Assembly: GCF_020921035.1 (NCBI RefSeq)
Contig: NC_063151.1
Coordinates: 17,676,934-17,740,933, forward strand
Length of the DNA: 64,000 bases
From: Rhodamnia argentea
Lineage: Eukaryota; Streptophyta; Magnoliopsida; Myrtales; Myrtaceae
Reading direction: 5' to 3'
In this document: in pieces, positions 48,438-60,605 of the stretch
Layout: the number at the start of each line of letters is the position of its first letter
Position numbering within the stretch: position 1 is the first letter of the stretch
Program-made: the position numbers and the translations under genes
Notes under the pieces: generated by a model
Seen by the model: only the letters and a program-made list of their open reading frames with translations
Database searches by the model: none
What the model was told of the DNA's origin: nothing

Positions 48438-51400
48438 CTACAACTGATCATTCTCCCTCAAGGCTTCACGGATGCTAGCCACCCACCTACCAAAGAGTAT
48501 AGATGTAAATTCAAGAAAAGAAATCCAGCCATTAAGATCTCCAATTGCTTTGGATGACAAACAACTGATGCCAAGGACTACAAATAGATCAAGAATATTG
48601 CTATGTTGTTCGTTTAATGCAAGAGAAAACGGCGATAGAGAATATAAAAGTGCCTACAATTCTCTGCACATATTTTTCAACCGTGTCCAATAATAACTTC
48701 AAGGAGTTGAATGCATCAATATACACTAAATCTAAATTGTAAATTTGGGGAGTCAACCTTGATGTCAAACCACCAGAAGCTAGTAAGGCTATTGATCAGT
48801 ATCTAGTATCACATCGCATGCCCAGCATGGGATGTGTGACTTTCTAAAGTGAGTTGTCATTGCTTGACCTTGTGCAATGCAATTAATATATCGCAAACCA
48901 TGTGCTCTCTAGACCTTTAGCTAGTTTTTGTTGATGACACTAAAGGGATATGAAATGAATGGAATTGTGATATGGACAGAATATAATGAAATAGGATAAA
49001 GTATTTTTAGTGCTGCTTATATAAACAGATACAATACTATAGATACAATTTACCTAAGAAGACCTTAACTCTACGGTATAGCTGAATCTCAGGTACCAAC
49101 AGGAAAAGGATTTTTACTAGTTCCCAGGACAATGTAAGAAAAGGTTCACACAAGCACCATTGAATTGAATGGATGCCATCCGTGAGAAAGCAGTTCGTTA
49201 ACTAACTTCAAGCACACATGTCGCCCATTTAATGGTAAACCACCATCTGTGGGCTTAATAGATTACTGTTTGAAAGTACCATATAATGGTGCCTGGCAAC
49301 CAATTTACATCTAACTTACATGTTTTCCAGTCTCATCATGGATACAAATAGAAGCAAACAACCAATGAAAGAAAAGCAACTGCTATAGAAACATCCTAGC
49401 ATAGTACATTCCTTAAGCACTAAGCTTGCCCTGACAAGAAGAAACAGTATTACCAGTAGGAGAAAAAAATTCAAATGCTGACAGGAATAATCCATTACTC
49501 ACCCTTCCAGGCCAGGATGTTTAGGGTAGAAGACCCTCTTCAGGCCCAACCTTTTGGCAGCCGAAGCAGTAGTCTCGCCAATACATGCAACTGAATTAGT
49601 CCATGACTCTGGCTCTCGAATAAGATTGAGCCACGCACTGCAGCAACAATTGTTAATAATCAGTCAATAGAAGAAAACCAACTAATAGTCAGTTCAAATT
49701 CTTTTTTGATGCTGGGATGAGGTTGTAACAATGACAAGTATGTGATCAAGCTGTTCAACATATTATAAACAAAATCTAGAGTGCAAAAACACCAGAGTTG
49801 ATCCCATAACTCCAGTTGTAATAGAACCATAGCAAAGTTAAACCAATAATCCAGCTGCCAAAGGACCTCGCATAGCAATTCCCAGTTATCATGATAAACA
49901 TGTCCAGCAGCTTAACCAAATTATTTGTGATTACTCAAGAAAGCAGAGGCAAACTGACCGCACTGCAGAAGGGGAAGCCACCGCAACAACAGGTGCAGAA
50001 AGTGCCTCCTTCAAAATTATCTCGTCGACATGACTGACAGGTATCTGGAGGGAATTACAAGATGTCAGTAGGTAACTCAAGGAATTGCGATACTTTCATA
50101 TTTGCTTGGAAATAGTATTCATGAATAAACAGTCATTGATCACCAAATCTAATCGTTCACAACCGCTACCATACTAACGTCCGCACAGAACAAAAGGTGA
50201 GAAAAATCAGGATCAGACAACCAAATGATATTTATCAGGGATTAATTTTCTAGCAGGGCACTATTATTCTTTAGACAACTCACTGAGACAATATGCCTTC
50301 CATGCACCCTCCATGGAAGCTTATTGTACGATTACTAGCTATACATGGTAATACCATGTATTACCATGTAAGATCCCCAGTGCCAGTATAATAGTTGCAT
50401 ATAAGACCGCACATATTCTGCAGGCTTCACTGGGAATATGGTATGGGACCCCATGGCACAAAGTTAGTCGGAGAGGATACGACCAGTATAAACAATAAAT
50501 TCTGTAACTACTGGATAGAAATGTTGACAAGCTGGCACTTGAGGAACCAAGCAATCCAATACAGAATAAAGAAAAGCTTGTAAGCAGAGTGAACTCAAAG
50601 GAACACATATATACCTTACCGTGGAATATGTGTTTAACCTTGTAACCTCAAATCCACGATTTGACAAGCCTTCTTCTGAAACAAATATGCAGATAAAACG
50701 GTACAATGCGTTAACAAAAACTCGTAAGATATATGAAAGCCCAGATAGGAAGGGAAGGACTGTTGTAAAAGAAGACACACAATCATTCTGCATAAGTACA
50801 GTTCATTTAGTTGGAAGCTGTGACAGAATACTTATTCACATCAGAATGAAGCCACACAAGACCTGAGGACGATGGAGAACTTAAAGGCCGTTGATTAGTA
50901 CTCGTAATTCCATGAAGTTTCCTATTACCGAAGAGCAGCATCCTATGGAGTTTCTGACTTCTTACTTAGCCATCAATTTTTAGAACATCATCTGCTAGGT
51001 TAGCAAGCTAATAAATCTTTGTCATAAATCTACACCTTTTACAAGTAATCATAAGATAAATATGCTGAACATGATTTCAGCCTTTCAGCTCAAGAAACAG
51101 AGAGAGCACTTAGCAATGTCATTCAACACAAAGTGATGCTACGGATGTTCTTTAACAAAGAAGCCAAGAAAAGGAAATGTCACATACCGATTTCAGTGCT
51201 AGCTTTTGCAGAAGCAGGATACAAGACTCTGCATTTTTCATTGCCAATTCTTGGAAGCTCTGAAGCCAAGACTTTGCCAGTTGCTGCAGTGTAAAGCTCC
51301 CAAATAAGAAATTACGGGGAAAAAGACAGGCTAATGAGTAGGAAAATTTACAAAGTACACCAACGAAGAAGCAGGTAATTATCTGAAACTATTAATCCTA

Positions 51401-54400
51401 CCTTTTACAAAGATGCAGAAAAGAAAAGTAAGAGCGCAATATAACTATGCAAGCCTTCATACAGAAAAATACAGACTTATAAGCAAACATATCGGCTATG
51501 CACAATTAGCATTCGTTTGTACTAATGTAAACTGCTTGTGCCTGAATACCTTTTGATGGTGTAAAAGCAACATTTAGTGTTCCATCGCCCTGCATTACTT
51601 TATCAAAGATGCTAGCTGTACCAGTTCCAACCACACCTACTTTTACGTTGGGGTTTCCAGCAGCCCTAGCATGAGGTTTCATCTAAATCAGTACACATAA
51701 GCAGCACTACACACTAGATAAGCTCAAACTGGAAAATCTTCTCACAAGTTCTACTTGGACCATCTTAAAACAAACATGCACAATCGTTGACCTACACCCC
51801 TTAGACAGACGAGCAATGCACATTGAAAAAGAAAAACGTGATTTTCAATTCTTCTAATTTAACCTATCACACTAACTTTGAAAAGATTGATAAGCCTATT
51901 ATAGAGGAAAGGATGCCACAAAACATTGACACATAAAGATTATAAATCAGAACGGGAGAAAAATATATCATGAAGAACAGGAGTGATTCAAATCACGTAC
52001 GAAATAAATGCTCCATCTACAGTTACCCTAGTGTTTTCTTCACGAAAGGTAGCAATAGGAGAAACGATGTTAAACATCTAATCCACTCTAGTGAAAGAAA
52101 TTTCTTTACAGTCAACCTGAATAACAAATAATGAGCCTTACTTCCATGCTTCCAGGAAGACTGAACCAGCTTCAGGGGAAGTAATCACAATCCAATCAAA
52201 GGCATCATCTACTGCCATCAAGGAACAAGGAAGATGGGAATCAGTAAAGATAGTTTGCAAATTAAAACTCAATAAAAAGTATGCACAAACAGACACCCAT
52301 AGTTGGAAATCTACTAAAAAAGAAAGAGAAATCTCCATATAAAGCAGTCATTTTTTCATTTAGAGAGGATCTAGTAACCAGAAATCAACACATGGCTTCT
52401 GCTGTTTATAATGAAGGCAAGTTCACTCAGGATTCAATGTCTAGATAGGTCGTAACTGTTCTCTTTAGCACGAAAATAGCAATGGTAGGCTAATAGCACC
52501 TAAGAGGCACAAAACATAGGTAACATAATTGTCTTGGCAAAAAGAAATTTCACTTAAAGACAAGCCCCATGTTCATGAGCGTCACAAAGCACGCGGGGAG
52601 AGAAAGAGTCAGATAATAACAGAAAAGCACTTGGCAGAACTCCTCACATACAAGGCCAAAAAGCAAGCTTCCAAGGAACAGGCATAAGGTCAGGCCGAAG
52701 TCTGCTGTAAGAACTTTTCTTCTAAGACCCAAAAAAAAACAAAAAAAGGACAAAAAAAGGAACTGTTCTTCGGTGGTATCACATAAAAAAAAAGTTTCAT
52801 AACATCATAAAGCCAATAGGAATCTGATACTAACCAGCCAAAATTGAAGGAAGCCTATCCATATCAGGCCCCTTTGTATGCTCGATAAGAGGAAGCTCCA
52901 GACAGCTGATGCCATGCTTGTGCTGTTTGACACGTTGAAAATACCATATAAATGTTGGAAATGGTGAAACACAACAAATATATCTATCCTATCACCCTAT
53001 CCCCAGGCCTTCCTCCTCACAGGGCACCACAAAAAATATATGCAGAAAGTAAACAAAAAGACAGAGTAAGATGCACTCGAGCGAAAATGGAAGCGTGGGT
53101 AAGAACACAAATTGAAAAATTACGGTAACCGATTGGAGTCATCTATTCCAAAATAGCAGCATGTAGATTAAACATCCTTGCGAAGAGATTTTCACATGAG
53201 AATAAATTGGATAGAGAGTGAAAAACAGAATCTTGCCAGAGTGGTAACTATATCATTCTTATATATTGTAAAGGTTACAAAACTACCCTACGCATAAATT
53301 GATCAGAAGTATCCTTGCTCAACTGATTGAGGCAGCAATCCAATAGCAGGACTGGACATGCCAATGGAAGATTACAAATAGCTATTGGCGGAATCGAGTG
53401 AGCGAAAACAAGAGTAGGGATTTAGAATAGTTTGGATGAAACATCAGATGAAATAACTATATGAACTAAAGTTACAGTGATGTGCATCATTCCAGACAAC
53501 TCTGTCAGCCCAATCAACTTTATTCTTTTTTTTGGAACCAAAAACAACCCATCCCATGTAGCAAGTTATTTACAAGGGTTTATTTCTTCTCAAAATGTAC
53601 AAAATGCCACCCAACTATGAGCCCTATCCTTAGCAAAGATCTAGCCCCGCCTCAAAAACTCCCCCCCTCCCCCCAACCCAAACCCCTTTTTTTTCCAAAA
53701 CTACCAATCCCTTCGACATGCCAACAACTTTCCATGTCCATGTGATCAGTCGCTTTAGTTGTGTAATCATTAAAGCAAACTCAGTTTAAAAACTACTGGG
53801 ATACCACCCATGACTACTACTACTTTCGGAAAAAAAAAAAAATCAGCAACGCACAAGTTGAACATAAAAGAATGTGTTGTTTTACAGGTACACAAAGAAC
53901 GTAAAATATCGCAAAAACACGCATCCGGCCCATGATATTTCACACACTTCGTTGAATTCACCACCCACCTAGCAGACAAAACCTTCGAGAATGCAAAAGA
54001 TTCCGACGGTAAAAAAGAAGTCGATGTCACTACCACAGGCGCAAAAGCAAAGAAAACCGTTGAACCACGAACCGCCATTCACATCATCATTTCATCCAGC
54101 ACCTAAATCGCAACATCCGCACTCGATTCAAAATCAACACCGAGAGCGACACTCCGGGACACTCCGCACATACCTGAACAACTAAGAAGCTCATCCAAAA
54201 TCGGAAGCGCTAACGATACAAAGCAAAAAACCAGGAGCGAACATATCAATGTGCAGAACCGAAGCGCAGTAACCGCAATGCAGAGCGAAAGCGACGAAAA
54301 AAAAAAAAGGGACAGAGCCAGAAAGAGAAGGGGGGAATGAGGACCAGAGCGTTGACGAGCTTCGAGTTCTTGCCGCGTTCTCTGGTGACGACGACCTTGG

Positions 54401-54548
54401 GCTTCGAATCGGAAGAGGAGGACGGAGAGTCGGCGGAGGCCGCGATTCCGAGTGAGAGTCGTCGGCGGAGAAGCGGACACGGCGGAGGAGTTGGGAAGGG
54501 GAGGAGAGAGAGTGAGAGGGAGAAGGAGGAGGAGGTGAGGTGGGGCAT
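48438..54548 (-). CDS. UROS: Uroporphyrinogen-III synthase, chloroplast
   Basis: Nine exons on the minus strand: 54345..54548, 52835..52922, 52142..52211, 51550..51665, 51188..51283, 50620..50675, 49959..50044, 49503..49637, 48438..48486. They sum to 900 nt and read without a break to 299 residues. The enzyme turns hydroxymethylbilane into uroporphyrinogen III, inverting ring D, in the chloroplast branch of heme and chlorophyll synthesis. The first 45 or so residues are Ser/Leu/Pro-rich, as in a transit peptide. HemD-family landmarks are [77 protein letters not shown] and [15 protein letters not shown]. All introns are GT-AG; the first donor (CTG/gtcctc) is weak in context. Length is near that of known plant UROS. 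Gene structure rests on reading, not on transcripts. Confidence 0.95.
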
Positions 54549-56252
54549 CCTTGGGTGGTGGGAGACGTGTTGCGCATAGTTCCTCCCTCAAAGGGGCCAG
54601 CTGTTACCGAACTAAGCACCCAGCCACTGTACCCAATCTCGCTGCGATTAAACTACTCGAGGAAAACCCCAGATATTTTCTCAGGAGCAATGGTACCATG
54701 CACTCAAGTCCATGATAAGTTTCGTGAGCTCTTTTTTTTTTTTTGTTTCGTGCTCATTTTTGTTGTTTGTTATTTTGGGAAAATTCTAAAAAAATACCCA
54801 AGTGCCTTATTTTCTCAAATAAAAACATAAAGTAAACTTTATTTCAAATAAAAGTCTGAAGTGCCATCATTTTCTCAAAGAAGAGCCTAAAGCGACTATG
54901 GTTGTTTTAAATAAGGGCCTAATCTAGCCGGTCGGCCAACCGGCCAAATTTTTCTGCCGTTCAAGGGCGTTTTTGTAAAAATATAAATTTAATATAATTT
55001 TTTGTTAAATTAAATTAAAAAAACAAAAAAAAATTGAAAAAAAAATAGAACACAGGCGAGAGGACCAAAATCTCTTAAAAAATAAAAAAAGGAAAAAAAT
55101 AAAATACAAATAACCAAAAATGCCCCTAACTAAAGTGACATGGGCCTTTTTTTTAGAGTAATATAGTTACTCCATGCCCTTATTTGAAATAATGTGCACT
55201 TCGGACCCTTCTTTAACATGGTGAAGACACTTCACGCCCTTATTTAAAACAATATCCACTTCATGCCTTTATTTGAGAAAATGTTGGCACGTGAGGCCCT
55301 TTTTTTTAAAATTTTTCTTGTTTTTTATGATTTAGAGATAAATATTTCTAAGGAATTTATTGGTCGATGTCCCGAAAACAATTGTTAAACGACCAGTTTA
55401 GGAAACTATCGAGCTCTCATTGCACTAAATGTAGCGTTGTCATGTACCACAATTTTACTTCGACTTATCAAAATGGGCCATAGACTCATTTCTTAATCCA
55501 TATTTGATAGATTGATTTGTTATATGAGTTAGTTATATTAACTAAACGGATCACAAATGGGTTTACAATGGTAAAATTCAAAGTAAAATGAGTGCTAAAT
55601 GGATTCATAACTTACATAAACCTAACCCACCTCTATAACTCTTTTTTTACTTTTTCTTGCTTTCACTAGATCTCGCGCTTGCTTACTTCTCTCTCTCATC
55701 TCAATTTGGATATGAGATTCTTAGATTGGATTAAATATGAAAGTGCTTTAGCAAAATGAATCAGGTATGGATTAAATTGAATTGAATAAAATATGGAAGT
55801 GTTTTAGCAAAATGAATCAAATATTGATTAAGTTGAATATAAATCGTTAAGTCGGATATAAGTCTTGTAATCCTCGACTTCGGATCCTCATGAGTCCGAT
55901 GCAAGGTCTATGGCATCCTTGTTGTGGCCTTAATCCCTACAGCTAGGACGTGGCCCTGGACTCGAGTCTCGACGGCACATACCTCGAACCCTAGCACTTA
56001 GATTAGGTCCTCACGATCCAAACTCGAGGCCTTGATGCTTGGGCTAGGTCCTCGCAACCTTTGAAAAAAAAAAAAAAGGAGGAGCCATAACGAACCGATC
56101 AAGAGGCGTCTTATAATGACCAAAATTGAAAATCACACGTATGGTCCATTTTTATGTTTGGTTATTTTTATTTTTATTTTTCTGTCATGCTTCGTTTTAT
56201 CATTCCAAAATTGGGTACAAAGCGTTAACGAATCGCGAGTGTGTTCTATTCT
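54549..56252. other. Upstream region of UROS and AT-rich intergenic DNA
   Basis: The DNA just upstream of the UROS ATG should contain its promoter and leader, but I see no clear TATA box. Around 54790-55310 degenerate pairs such as gtgccttattttctcaaataaa and tttgagaaaatgttggcac suggest an inverted-repeat MITE of about 500 bp. Two near-identical aagtgttttagcaaaatgaat stretches lie at 55741-55815. Confidence 0.4.
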
Positions 56253-56261
56253 TTATTTTCA
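56253..56261 (+). repeat. 9-bp target duplication of the Pack-MULE, left
   Basis: TTATTTTCA, matching TTATTTTTA at 60356-60364 with one difference. Confidence 0.65.
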
Positions 56262-56589
56262 GGATAAATATCACCAAAAACCCGAAATTATGCTTATTGT
56301 GATACATTTACTATGAATTTTTTTCGTGACGTCAAAAATTCAAAACTATACAGATGGTGACACATGTACCCTAAACTTTTCATTGTGACACTAAAAATTC
56401 CCGAACTTGTACAATTATGACACATTTACCTTTAGTTAAAAGTAGTAGTTAAATATATAATGTGAATCCAAGGTGGCGCTGATATGCTGCCATGCAAATG
56501 CCACATCGGAAAAACATTAAAAAGAAGAAAAGGAAAATCTAAAGTCAATATTCATCATCTTCAATCTTCGAGTTCCTCATGCACTCGTC

Positions 56590-59528
56590 TATCCACGGCC
56601 GGTTCGGTGGAACCGCCGGTTCCGATTCAAGAACCGTCGATTCCGGTTCCACAAAAAGGTGGAACCGGAACCGGCCGTGTATACTTCCGGTTCCGCTTCG
56701 GAACCGGCGGTTCATTCCGATTCCTTTTTTAATATTAATTTTTAAAATAATAAATAATAAAATAAACATAATAAATTATAAATTATAAATTATAAAATAC
56801 AATTAAATTGTACATTGTAATAAAATATGAGAAAAAAAAAAAGAGGAGGAATGGACTTGAACTTAATGAATTATCATTAAGCGCCTACATATCTTAATCA
56901 AAGCCCATGTAGTTCTTTTACCTTTGAGAACCCCAACTTATCTCATCGTCAATCGTCGCTACCCGTTGTGGTACCCGTGGCGGTGGTATCTCCAACATCA
57001 TCGCTAAAAAATTCGTGTTCACGATATAACTCTTGGTGTAGATATTTCGCCCTCGTCCAATCGCCGACACAAGCTTGAGCTTCCACAGAGTCCGGGCTTA
57101 ATCTTGAACGGCAAGAGTCCAAAATTAATCCTCCAGCACTAAATGCTTGTTCAACCGCAACCGTTGAAGAATGGTTGCTAATATTTGACGAGTGATGAGG
57201 GCGAAAACTGGATAATCAATTTGGTGACTCTTCCACCACTTCAGGATTTCGAAATCTATACTATGTTCTGCATCACGAAACTCAAATTGAGTGGTTAAAT
57301 ATTTTTCTAATTCAGAAATACTACCTGTTGCCCCTTTTTGTTTTTTGTTTTTTTTTTGCTTACTCTTAAGTATATTATACCCTCTACTAAGTGAACTACC
57401 ACCTTCGCTACGTGAAGCGATAGATTGTAAAGATCCGTAATCACTTAAACCATATCTACTACAAAATTCTCCATATAATGCTACTATAGATTCTTTAACA
57501 TCTCCTAGTATATTTGAAATATCTATTAAATCTTCTAAATGTAAACAATCATGATAATACACATTCAAATAATCTTGTAAACCGTCTAATTTAATACGTG
57601 GATAAAAAACAATACCAACTAAATAGACAAGAGGAATTTCCAAATAATAATGCAATCATTTTTCTCGCATTACTAAAATAGTTCGACCTAATTCGGTATC
57701 ATTTTCATATTCACTAAAAACACTACCAATATTAACACACTCTATTAAAAATAAATGCGTAGTAGGATAATAAATACCAGATAAAGTCTTAGTAGCATCA
57801 TTAAAAATTTTCAAAATATCTAAAATTTTCTTGCAAACGTCCCAATGTTGAGGAAGTAAAGTAATTTCGGGAATATTTTATGAAATAAACATACATAATA
57901 AATCTTTATATTCAAAAGTTTGCCGAAGCAACTCGTACGTAGAATTCCAACTAGTCGGAATATCTTTTGGAAATCTTCTTGCCCTTCTCCCATTTTGTTT
58001 ACAAAATTTTCCCCATGATTTCATACAATGGGGATGACTCCATAAAAATTTAATTGCACTCTTTATTGGGGCGAGAGAAGTGTCAAGAGTTCGTAAACCA
58101 TCTTGTACACATAAATTTAAAACATGACAAGCACATCTAATGTTAAAAAATTGTCCGCCAAAAGTGGGGTTTGCAAATATTTTTTAATTCGGGAATAGAA
58201 GCGGTATTTGCGGCGGCATTATCAAAACCAATTGAAAATACTTTATTTATTAAATTATATTCTTTTAAAACTTGCCTAATTATTCTATAAATATTATGAG
58301 CCGAATGTCTTTCATCAAAAACTCGGAATGCAATAAGTCTTTTTTGAATCGTCCAATCGTCACCTATCTAATGACACATGACACCCATATAAGAATGAAT
58401 TTGCCAAGGATCACTCCAAATATCGCTTCCTATATGCACACGTCCATTGAATTTCGCAAAAAATTTTGCTAAAGATTTTTTTTCTTTTTTATAAAGATGA
58501 AAAACTTCGCGTTTAAGAGTATTTTTTGGAATAGTTGGCGCTTGCGGAACCAACACAGTATTTATCAAATATTTTATATTAAAAATTTCACCAGTATTAA
58601 ACGGAGCATGATCAAGGGCAACATATTCACCTAATGTTTATTTATAAAGTGCTTCAGTGAAACGAAATATAAGATGAGGATTAGAAGTGGCGTATCTGGA
58701 AATTTGTTGTTGCGTATTGTCGATCTCCGCTTGCGTTGGATGTTTTTTCGTCAAATGCCGACGGAATGTTCCGTAGCCGTCTCCTTTCGTAAATTTATAT
58801 GTTTGCGAACAATATTTACATTTTATATTATACTTACCTTCGCCTTCATCACGTACCTTGTCGAAGTGTAGCCACAAGTCGGATGTATTATCTCGGCCCT
58901 TCCGTTCCGGCTCATTTGCCGTTGACGTTTCTTCGACACCAGTGGGAGGATGAAGACTTTCTTGTGTTAGGATGTGCTCGACGTTCGGAATCGGGACATA
59001 GTTGATATTATCGTCGTCGTCTTCCCAACTTGCGTACTCACGAGGATCATATTCGGGAATGGGATACTCGGAATCTCCCATAGTCATCTTGCCCTTGTCG
59101 GCATTTCTGCTTCCACTTGCCATTTTTTAGAGAATTGATCGGAAATCCGATTGAGAGAATTGAGTCGGAATTGAGAGAATTGGGAGAATTTGAGTGATTT
59201 GAGAGGATTTCGGAGAGAATTTGAGAGATTGTTCGGAGAATTTGTGACAAAAATGAAAGGGGAAGCATATGTATTTATAAGCAAGAATCATTTTTAATTT
59301 TTTTTTTTTTAAATTTTCCCAATCGCCAAATTGGCCGTTGCACGTTAGCAACGGCTCTTTGGGCTGTTGCCAACGGCCCAAAGGGGGGGAGGGGGGGCAG
59401 GGCTCTGCGCCCCCGGGCCCCGACTTTTTTTTTTTTTTTTTTCACGGTTCCGGGTTGGAACCGTGGGCCCGGTCAACGGCCCGGTTCCGGGCCGATTCCG
59501 GGCCCACAAGCCCAAATGGCACTCTCTA
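56590..59528 (-). mobile_element. Decayed hAT transposon nested in the Pack-MULE
   Basis: The right end, read inward, is TAGAGAGTGCCATTTGGGC, a typical plant hAT terminus; the left end is degenerate (TATCCACGGCC). CACTCGTC is duplicated on both sides (56582-56589 and 59529-59536) within a 13-bp shared stretch. Subterminal DNA on both ends is packed with ggttccgg/ccggaacc motifs. It encodes a BED-hAT transposase pseudogene. Confidence 0.75.
56940..59123 (-). pseudogene. BED-zinc-finger hAT transposase pseudogene (RICESLEEPER-like)
   Basis: The start at 59123 opens 161 codons. An acidic N-terminus precedes a BED finger, SDLWLHFDKV...CKYCSQTYKF...FRRHLTKKH, with the expected C2H2 spacing. After stops at 58638 and 58368 come hAT core pieces (HIGSDIWSDPWQIHSYMGVMCH, then RLIAFRVFDERHSAHNIY, VFSIGFDNAAANTA). 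57655-57125 reads HYYLEIPLVYLVG ... KWWKSHQIDYPVFALITRQILA. A frameshift near 57180 separates this from the C-terminal dimerisation motif (VAVEQAFSAGGLILDSCRSRLSP...VEAQACVGDW). Many stops; it cannot be active. Confidence 0.88.
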
Positions 59529-59634
59529 CACTCGTCTATCCGCTACCCATTTCATCGCGGGAGTGAGATGCAATCGATGCTATGATTCCCGGCATTTTAC
59601 AAAATCATTTGCAATTGTTAATTTGGTGTTTTAG

Positions 59635-59851
59635 GTGCTTGTGAACGACGAGCTAGTTTGGGACAACGGGAGTCCCGTTACGGGACCGCATTCCTTGAGA
59701 CCCGCATTGATCGCATCGCCGATATTGTTGGAAAGGTTGTGGTTTGTTTGTTCTATGGGTTGATTATTGATGAAGGAATGTGTGGCTTAGCTCAATAGTA
59801 AATTGGGATTTACAATGTGGCTTGGCTTTGTGGAGGTTTGAGTTTCTCCTA
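59635..59851 (+). pseudogene. Captured NDUFB8 (mitochondrial complex I) gene fragment
   Basis: After a splice-acceptor-like tttggtgttttag the DNA reads VLVNDELVWDNGSP, then in a shifted frame RIDRIADIVGK up to a GAAAG/gttgtg donor-like site (59735). After about 80 bp it reads WLCGGLSF. These three pieces match, in order, the plant NADH dehydrogenase 1 beta subcomplex subunit 8 core (NDELxWDNG...IDRIADTVGKYEALxWLCGGL), as I remember it. Intron remnants show genomic capture. Not functional. Confidence 0.7.
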
Positions 59852-59860
59852 CAATTCGGC

Positions 59861-59981
59861 TCCGTCAAGGGCCAGCTCGGCCTCCTTCAATTCGGACGCT
59901 CAAGGGGGATTTTAAATTCTCGAGACCACGTTCAAGAATGAGACGATTGGGTTGTTCACAAGAGAGCAATACGTTGAAAAG
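59861..59981 (+). pseudogene. Captured XCT (XAP5 CIRCADIAN TIMEKEEPER) exon
   Basis: The DNA reads GQLGLLQFG in one frame and ETTFKNETIGLFTREQYVEK in another, ending in a GAAAAG/gtgagt donor. This fits the plant XAP5 protein stretch around GLLQFG...FKxETxGLVTREEYVEK, as I remember it. XCT is a nuclear regulator of clock and small-RNA processes. This is a single broken exon lying directly behind the NDUFB8 piece. Confidence 0.65.
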
Positions 59982-60355
59982 GTGAGTAGCCCTGTTATTA
60001 TCTCATCTAAACGGAAATGGGTAGCGGATGGACGAGTGCTTGAAGAACTCGGAGATTGAAGACGATGAACGGTGACTTTAGATTTTCTTTTTCTTTTTTT
60101 AATATTTTTCCAATGTGACGCTTGCGTGGTGCCATATCGGTGCCATCTTGAATTCACATTATATTTTTAACCGCTATTTTTAACTAGAAGTAAATATGTC
60201 ATTATGGTACAAACCTAGGATTTTCAGTATCACAATGAAAAGTTTAGGATAAATATGTCCTAATAGGTATAGTTTGGATTTTTTGACGTCACAAAAAAAG
60301 TTTAGGATAAATGTGTCACGGTGGGCATATTTAGAGTTTTTGGTGGTATTTTCTC

Positions 60356-60364
60356 TTATTTTTA
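60356..60364 (+). repeat. 9-bp target duplication of the Pack-MULE, right
   Basis: TTATTTTTA, one base different from 56253-56261. Confidence 0.65.
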
Positions 60365-60479
60365 ATCAATATTGATAAGTTCGTTGATGAAAGGGCAAAA
60401 GTGACATTTCCACATCATGCGTGCGTTTCGACCAAAAAAGAAAAAGAAAAAAAAAAAGCAAGCGTACGATTCAGCGGCC

Positions 60480-60605
60480 AACTTATCAAAACAAACTTAG
60501 CCTCGCGGCTACTTATCGGATAGGCTTCGCCGGGGCAGTTTCCACGATTATCTAATCCCCGCTCGACCAATCAGATGGTTCCACGTGGCAGATAAGGAGT
60601 GGGTG
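60480..60605. promoter_or_regulatory. Cluster of light-responsive promoter motifs
   Basis: Within about 30 bp lie CCAAT (gaccaatcag), a G-box core (CCACGTGGC) and an I-box (GATAAGG). Upstream are further GATA-type sites (tatcggatagg, attatctaatc). This order is known from photosynthesis gene promoters. No gene is visible on either side within a few hundred bases, so it may be a relic. Confidence 0.35.

Larger units (their letters stand above)
56262..60355. mobile_element. Pack-MULE-like element with two captured gene fragments, split by a hAT element
   Basis: Ends GGATAAATATCACCAAAAAC and GAGAAAATACCACCAAAAAC (right end reverse complement) continue as about 340-bp inverted repeats: 56262-56589 continuing at 59537, versus about 60013-60355. 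They are flanked by 9-mers differing in one base. Without the inserted hAT the element is about 1.15 kb. Its centre holds pieces of NDUFB8 and XCT genes with intron remnants, so genomic DNA was captured, as in Pack-MULEs. It encodes no MULE transposase. Confidence 0.78.

Noticed and set aside
54103-54619. Two longer frames over UROS exon 1
   Set aside because: They lack the VVVTRERGK motif; only the frame starting at 54548 splices in phase with the other eight exons.
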